From Orthonyx spaldingii (Eukaryota > Chordata > Aves > Passeriformes > Orthonychidae), in NCBI GenBank assembly GCA_013397795.1, contig VZTJ01003574.1, positions 770,000 through 833,999 on the forward strand: a stretch of 64,000 nt of DNA. The letters are read 5' to 3'. Position numbers and translations under genes: made by a program. Positions 55,101-61,100 of this stretch are shown one piece after another. Numbering within the stretch: the stretch's first letter is position 1; each line of letters opens with the position of its first letter. The notes under the pieces are model-generated. The model was given only the letters and a program-made list of their open reading frames with translations, was not told the DNA's origin and did no database searches.

Positions 55101-58100
55101 GCTGTAACAAGTCACCACCCTATCAACAGTTCTGAGAGACACCAGCCCAGCAAGGTGACACTTCACACACCTTGATCCTGGCTGTGCACAGCTGTCAATG
55201 CCAGAATGCACCAAGTATCAGGGACATCACACTTCACTCCTTCCCTTAGTGCCTAACAGGATTCACCAGCAAGGCAGGATTAAGGGAAGACACAATGCAC
55301 AGTTTGATGATATCCTCAAAACCCAGCACAGGAAAACAACAGGCTGGAGATTCAGCAATCACAGGCTGTACAGAAACCTTAATGATATCTCACTGTATTC
55401 CATGGAAGGTATTCTTGTCTCACTTCAATGCTGGGAAACTGAAAGTTAATTCAAATACAAATTTGGCCCTCGAGGTATTTTTGCACCCATAAGAGTCCCT
55501 CACTGAACCACCACACAATATGCACAAGTATGCAATGCTATGTTGTAAGTTTTAGAATGCCACAGCTTTAAGGATATGTGAAGTTCCTCATAAAGCCATC
55601 ACGGATTTCAAAATGCCATTGACTCTTACAGCCTTTTTTCCCTCCAGAAATTATGGCAACTTTGGTAATTCACCGTTTATTATTTATATTTCTGTACTAC
55701 ACCATCTCCCTGTGAAGCTTCCCTACACCAAAGGACTTCATCAGGAAATAGCAGCTGCATTCCTGGCTCATTTCCAGACAAAGGCCAGTTGGTTCCCAGT
55801 CAGCTCTCCAAGGCTGACACCCCTGTGCTGACACCAAACCCAGCACATGCAGTGCTCCTATGAGCTGCTTTAGGGTTCAGCACACACAACCATAATTCTC
55901 ACCTGAAGGCTCATAACTTCAGGTGAGGATTATGTTTTGCAGTGAATCAGAGCATTTATGTGTGAACTTAGCAGGGCTCAAACACTGCCCTTCCTTAGCA
56001 CAGACAATGACCCCACGCCGGCAGTGAACCAAAGAGTTGCCTGTGTTTGCACCCATGGCTGGGATGCTAAAAACACAAACCAAGTCTTGGTAGTACAAGT
56101 CAGCACCTGGACTAACTTTGGCTCTTGCTACCTGTGACATCACAAACATGATGTGTATTTGTGCCTAAAGACACAGAAGTGCACTGAGATAAAATCCCAG
56201 CCTTCAGTGATGTTTGGCATGACATGCAAAAATCAGTGTCAAGTTAAAGGAGGTCCCTTACAAACATGGTCTGTGTGCATGTTCATGTAACACCTCTGCC
56301 CTGTGACCAGCAGCATAAAGACTCAGGGAAAACCTCCTGAGGGAGAAAAGCCCTTGCTGTTGGTTCCCCAATCTTGGCAAAACCCACCTATGGTTCTACT
56401 ACTGGAAGATAACCGAGGCATTTCCTAGATACACTTCCTAAGTTTGTCATTTCCTCAGGACAACAAAAGTGGCTGTGGATGCATTCATGGACACTTGGTT
56501 ACAGCAGTCCCCTGGGAGGCACAGGCAGCTGTTCCTGGATGCAGCTTTTGTGCAGCTTGGGAGGGGGCACGATAAAGGAGCATGGTGCTGTGTTCTAGGC
56601 AGAAATGTCCTTTCAGTTATAGCTCCTCCGAGTTGCACAGGAGGTTTTGAGAATTAAGAGCAGTCTTGAGGGAGATAAGCAATTTTAGAAATCCTCTAGA
56701 ATGCTGTTTGTTAACACCAGGGTTGGAAAGCAGAATCCTATGGGACATCTGCATGTCCATCATGAATGTCCACGAGCAGCCAGGAGCCGTAAGAGTGCAG
56801 AGTATTTCAGCACCAGCTTTAGGGTGCTGCATGAGCAGCTAATTCAGGGAAAAAGGGATACAGAGCTGTCCTGTTTTCTTAGTCAAGAACTACTAGTGCA
56901 AGGAGTGTGGTCAACACATCAAAGACCACAGAAATCCCCAGCAGTAGAACCTGGTACTAGCAATGACACATTAGCAATGGTAATGGCTTTGGTACTAACT
57001 TGCTCCAAATGCCTGAAATAAAATCTGGAAACAAAGAAGGAAATCAATCACTTCACTGTAACAGGAAAAGATAAAGAACTGAATTTGGGCCTGCAAGAGA
57101 CACCTGCAAAGGCAACTGTCTGAATAAGATGTGACAGCAGTGTGGGTGGCAGAGGATGTGCTGTCAGGTCTGCACAAACTCTGCTGGTAAATTTAATTCC
57201 TGTGCTTGGAAAGGCTTGGGCTGTCAGGTCTGCAGACTGACCTCCCTCACAGCGGGAACAGCCACGTTCCAGCACTTGAGAGCCCCAGTAAGGAAAGAGC
57301 TGCCTTGGAGCCTGAGACAGAACATTCCACACTCACAAACTGACTTTCCTAACCCCAGCTGCTCAAAGACATTCCAGCATTCCTGTTGTTACTGTTTCCA
57401 AACAGGACTGCTCTGAGGTTCAACAAATGCTGATCACATAGGGACAATATCCTACATCTCTGTTTGCTGCACTGCATAAAGCACTAATGAGTGATTTGAG
57501 AGGCAAGAAAACCTCCTCGAAGTCATTCCAGCCAGAGATCTTCCTCTCATCTCATAACTTTAATAGCTTTCTTTGCAATTAAAAAAAAAAAAAAAAAGGA
57601 AGGATAAGGATAGAAAAAAAGAATGAGAAAGTTGCTAATTTCTTGAAAAGGCGTATTTGCTCTATTTTTACCATTCCATATGGATCTGTGGTTGAAAATT
57701 ACACAGAAGATGTTTCTAACCATGTCAATATCTACAAAGATAAAGCAAACACTGGTGCAATGCCCTTGTATCATCTGAACAGGATCCTAGCAGGGGATCT
57801 GGAAAGTGAGAGGATGGCATTGGCAGTGTCCTTCACTTGGGAGAGGTTTCACCTCTCTGTACTGACAAGTGAGAAAACCCAAGTGCTGATCACTGCCACT
57901 GCTTCCAGCTCTCCAAGTGCCCAGACTCAGGTGTTGGGACACCAGCCCCCTTGAGTGGGCATTCACTCCAAGAAAAACATCTTCCTGCAAATGCTGGCAT
58001 CTCGTATTTGTGCACTTGACACACTGACCTCCTGGCTTACCATTATACATGGTAAAGTGAATACTTTATTTATTCTCTGATTTCTCTGTAAGAGCACCAA

Positions 58101-61100
58101 GGCACTCCTGGTGCTTCTCACAGCTGTGCCTCCCTGGGACATCGTGCTCCCACCACAGAACCATAGGTCGGGTCCTGTGCTACTTCAGAGGATTTCCAGC
58201 CAGTTAAATACTCATTTATCTGCTGCTTAAAATACTCCAGAACTTCAGCCCGTGGCACGATGGAGCTGTGTCACAGCCAGAAATGAAGAGTAAAACTTTG
58301 ATCCACAGCACCTGTGCCTGAGACATTCAAAACTACTGCTGCTTGGAGGAAAGGTGTAGCCCACATCAATGGAGGATTTATGCACTGGCCACAGATCTAA
58401 GTCCCACTTAAGTTCTCAACAGGGTTGCAAAAGGGCTTCAGGGGACATAATTCTTTCAATTTTTTCTGCACAAGAGTGAATCTCCCCCTAAAATTGTGGC
58501 TATATGTATATATATATATAAAAAAAATCTGGTTAAATAATGGTAAGAGGCCAGTACCATGCTACTCTTGATTCCACTTCCAGCTCCCCAGCCCCTGTGC
58601 AGTCCCAGCTGAGCAGACCCAGAGGACACCTACCCTCATTGCCTCCTGGATGTGGTCCTGGCGCACGAGCTCGGCCGAGCGGTCCATGTACCACTTGAGA
58701 CACCGGATCAGCTCCCTGGGGAACACACAGGGAACAGGAACCTTCAGCACCACTTTAAAACCAGACAGGCATCAAACATTCTGGTTTTAGGGAGAGATCT
58801 CTAAACCAGTCTCATTTCACTTCATTTCAGTGGTCAATTACAGCTGCCCTTGATACTGAATTTACATAGTATTTACTTTTATTTAAGTTTCAAAAGCAGA
58901 AAATAATTTCTTCTCTGTAATTGACTTGGACCATGAGGAACACTAAGAGAACATAAAAGAGATGTTATTAGAGAGATAGCTTTGATAAAGGGATGGTTCT
59001 AAGGCCAAAATATACTTTTGTTTTAATAAGAAATCCCAGCTCTCATCTCAGTAAGAAGCTTTCAGAACCCGAGATCACAACGAAAATACCTGCATCTATT
59101 TTGCTGAGTACATGATGCCATCTGGACTAACTTACAAAAGTGTATTAAACCCGTGTTTTATTTCAGACATCAGACTCCCAAAAAACATTTGTTTTGTCTG
59201 AAAGAAGTGCTAATTAACACAAAGCAGAACACCTTTTTACCCTCTGAGCACGACTATGCCTTCTAGTGTTGTATATTATCTATGGGTTTTTACCTGCCAT
59301 TGACAGAGTAATTTTAATATTTTAATTACACAAAAATGTGAATTGCTTGAAAGAATCAAAACCAGTTATTAGCTGTTTTTAATGGTTTACTGTGGCCAAA
59401 GAGAGAATATGCTCAAACGTACAAAAGCAGTGGTCTAAAAGAAAGAAAAAATGACACCCTGAAGGGTAACTGTTACTGCTGTCAAAAGGTCTGTCTCATT
59501 CTCTGATGTAAGACTCTTTTGAATACTGGAAAATAAGGCAGAATTTTCAAAGGAACAGTGAAATTTAAATTTCTGATTTACTGAAATTAAATTGTAACCA
59601 AACAGAACATCTTATGTGAATACCTGTCTGCTCTGGAAAAGGAAGTTTTAGTTCTCTAAGCTTTCACACAAGTCTTGGATCCCAGCATCCTTAAGACAAG
59701 GAATGCATATGCTCTGTAGCGCATTAGTACAGACTGATAATGAGTTGTTGCTGAGTGTCTCCTCAGTCAAAAAAAAAAAAAAGAAAGATTTTCCAGCTCA
59801 GAAGGGCAAGAGAAATGCCCAATGTGGCCACGCTCTGCCACTGGTGACATTCAGCAGCTTTTCCCTATGGCTGTGCTGGAAAACTTCCAAGTGGGCAGCT
59901 CTACTTTCGGGGAGCCCTGCTGCCAGGGAGGTTGTGATCCTCCTGATGGTGCCACCATTGCCAAGCTTGGTGCTGCCACCTCTCACAGGGAGGGACAAAC
60001 AAGACCTACTTGTAAGCCAGAGCTCCTGCAAAGTGCTTCTGGATGTAGGTGTCCATCACGGGGCGGAAGTGGAAGTACTTGCTGTCACGAAGCAGGTTGA
60101 TGATGAACACCTGGGGACATGCAAGAGGGAATTGCACATTGTCTCAAGGAACTGCACATTGCTGCCACGTGTCTGCAGAAAAGTGACCCAAGGAAGCAGC
60201 ATTCAAATACATGAGCTGCTTTAAACAGTCACAGTTGTGTTATCAGGTGTTATTGCCTGCTTCTCCCACACCAGAGCAAATACTGCTGCCCCTGGGTGTG
60301 CTGAGGGCATCCTGCCCTCCTCACCCGAGATCATTACAGAAAACGTGGCTGGATCCAGCTGAATATTTCATATTTGATGAAAGCACAGTACCAGCAACAT
60401 GATCATAAGAAACTCAGAACTCACTGAGTGTGAGATAAATAACAATCCAGCAGCTTACCAGAGACTGAAAGACCAACAGACCATACTTCTCTGTGTTGTC
60501 ATCCAAAACTACAAACAATGTGTCCAGAATATCTTGTAGGAACTAAAATGACATGAACAAAGAATTTCAACTTAAATTGTATTCAAAAAGGTTATTTCTT
60601 CCCTGCTTTAATTAGTTCATACATGTTAATATCTTTGTGAAACACTTGCCAAGGACAAATCACTTCAGGTTCACCCATATGATGTGACAGATTTTAGTTT
60701 GTTTTACTAAGAAAAAATTTTTTCTTTACAAGGAATATTTTCAAACAAAAATGACAGAAAAACAAAAAATTAGAAATATGTACTACATGCCTGATTTGTA
60801 ATTTTGATTGAGTGTTCCTCTCACTTTAAGCTGACTGGAAGTGCTGCCTGACACCAGTGGCAAAACAACTCGTTCTCATTCTCAATCCATTGGAGTGTCT
60901 CAGGTATAACATTACATTATGTTTAATATTGAAACTTTTGTTGTATGACAGAAAGCAAAGCTTTTCTAACAAGCATTAATTGGGGCAAGTTACATGTTGC
61001 CAATTGCTTCTTTCACCCTGAACTCCACAGCTTGTTGAGCACTGACAGTTCAGTGATTTTCTTTCTGAAAGCACAGTCTCCAAAAGGATGAGTGTGAAGG

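Larger units (their letters stand above)
54652..58633 (-). other. DOCK3: intron w7-w8 (4.0 kb) with hairpin
   Basis: Holds a near-perfect 18-bp inverted repeat at 55891-55934, an A17 run at 57581-57597 and a short TA tract at about 58501-58527. No gene was recognised. Confidence 0.65.

Noticed and set aside
59703..60224. 173-codon plus-strand ORF
   Set aside because: Antisense to exon w6 and a poly-A run; no domain seen.
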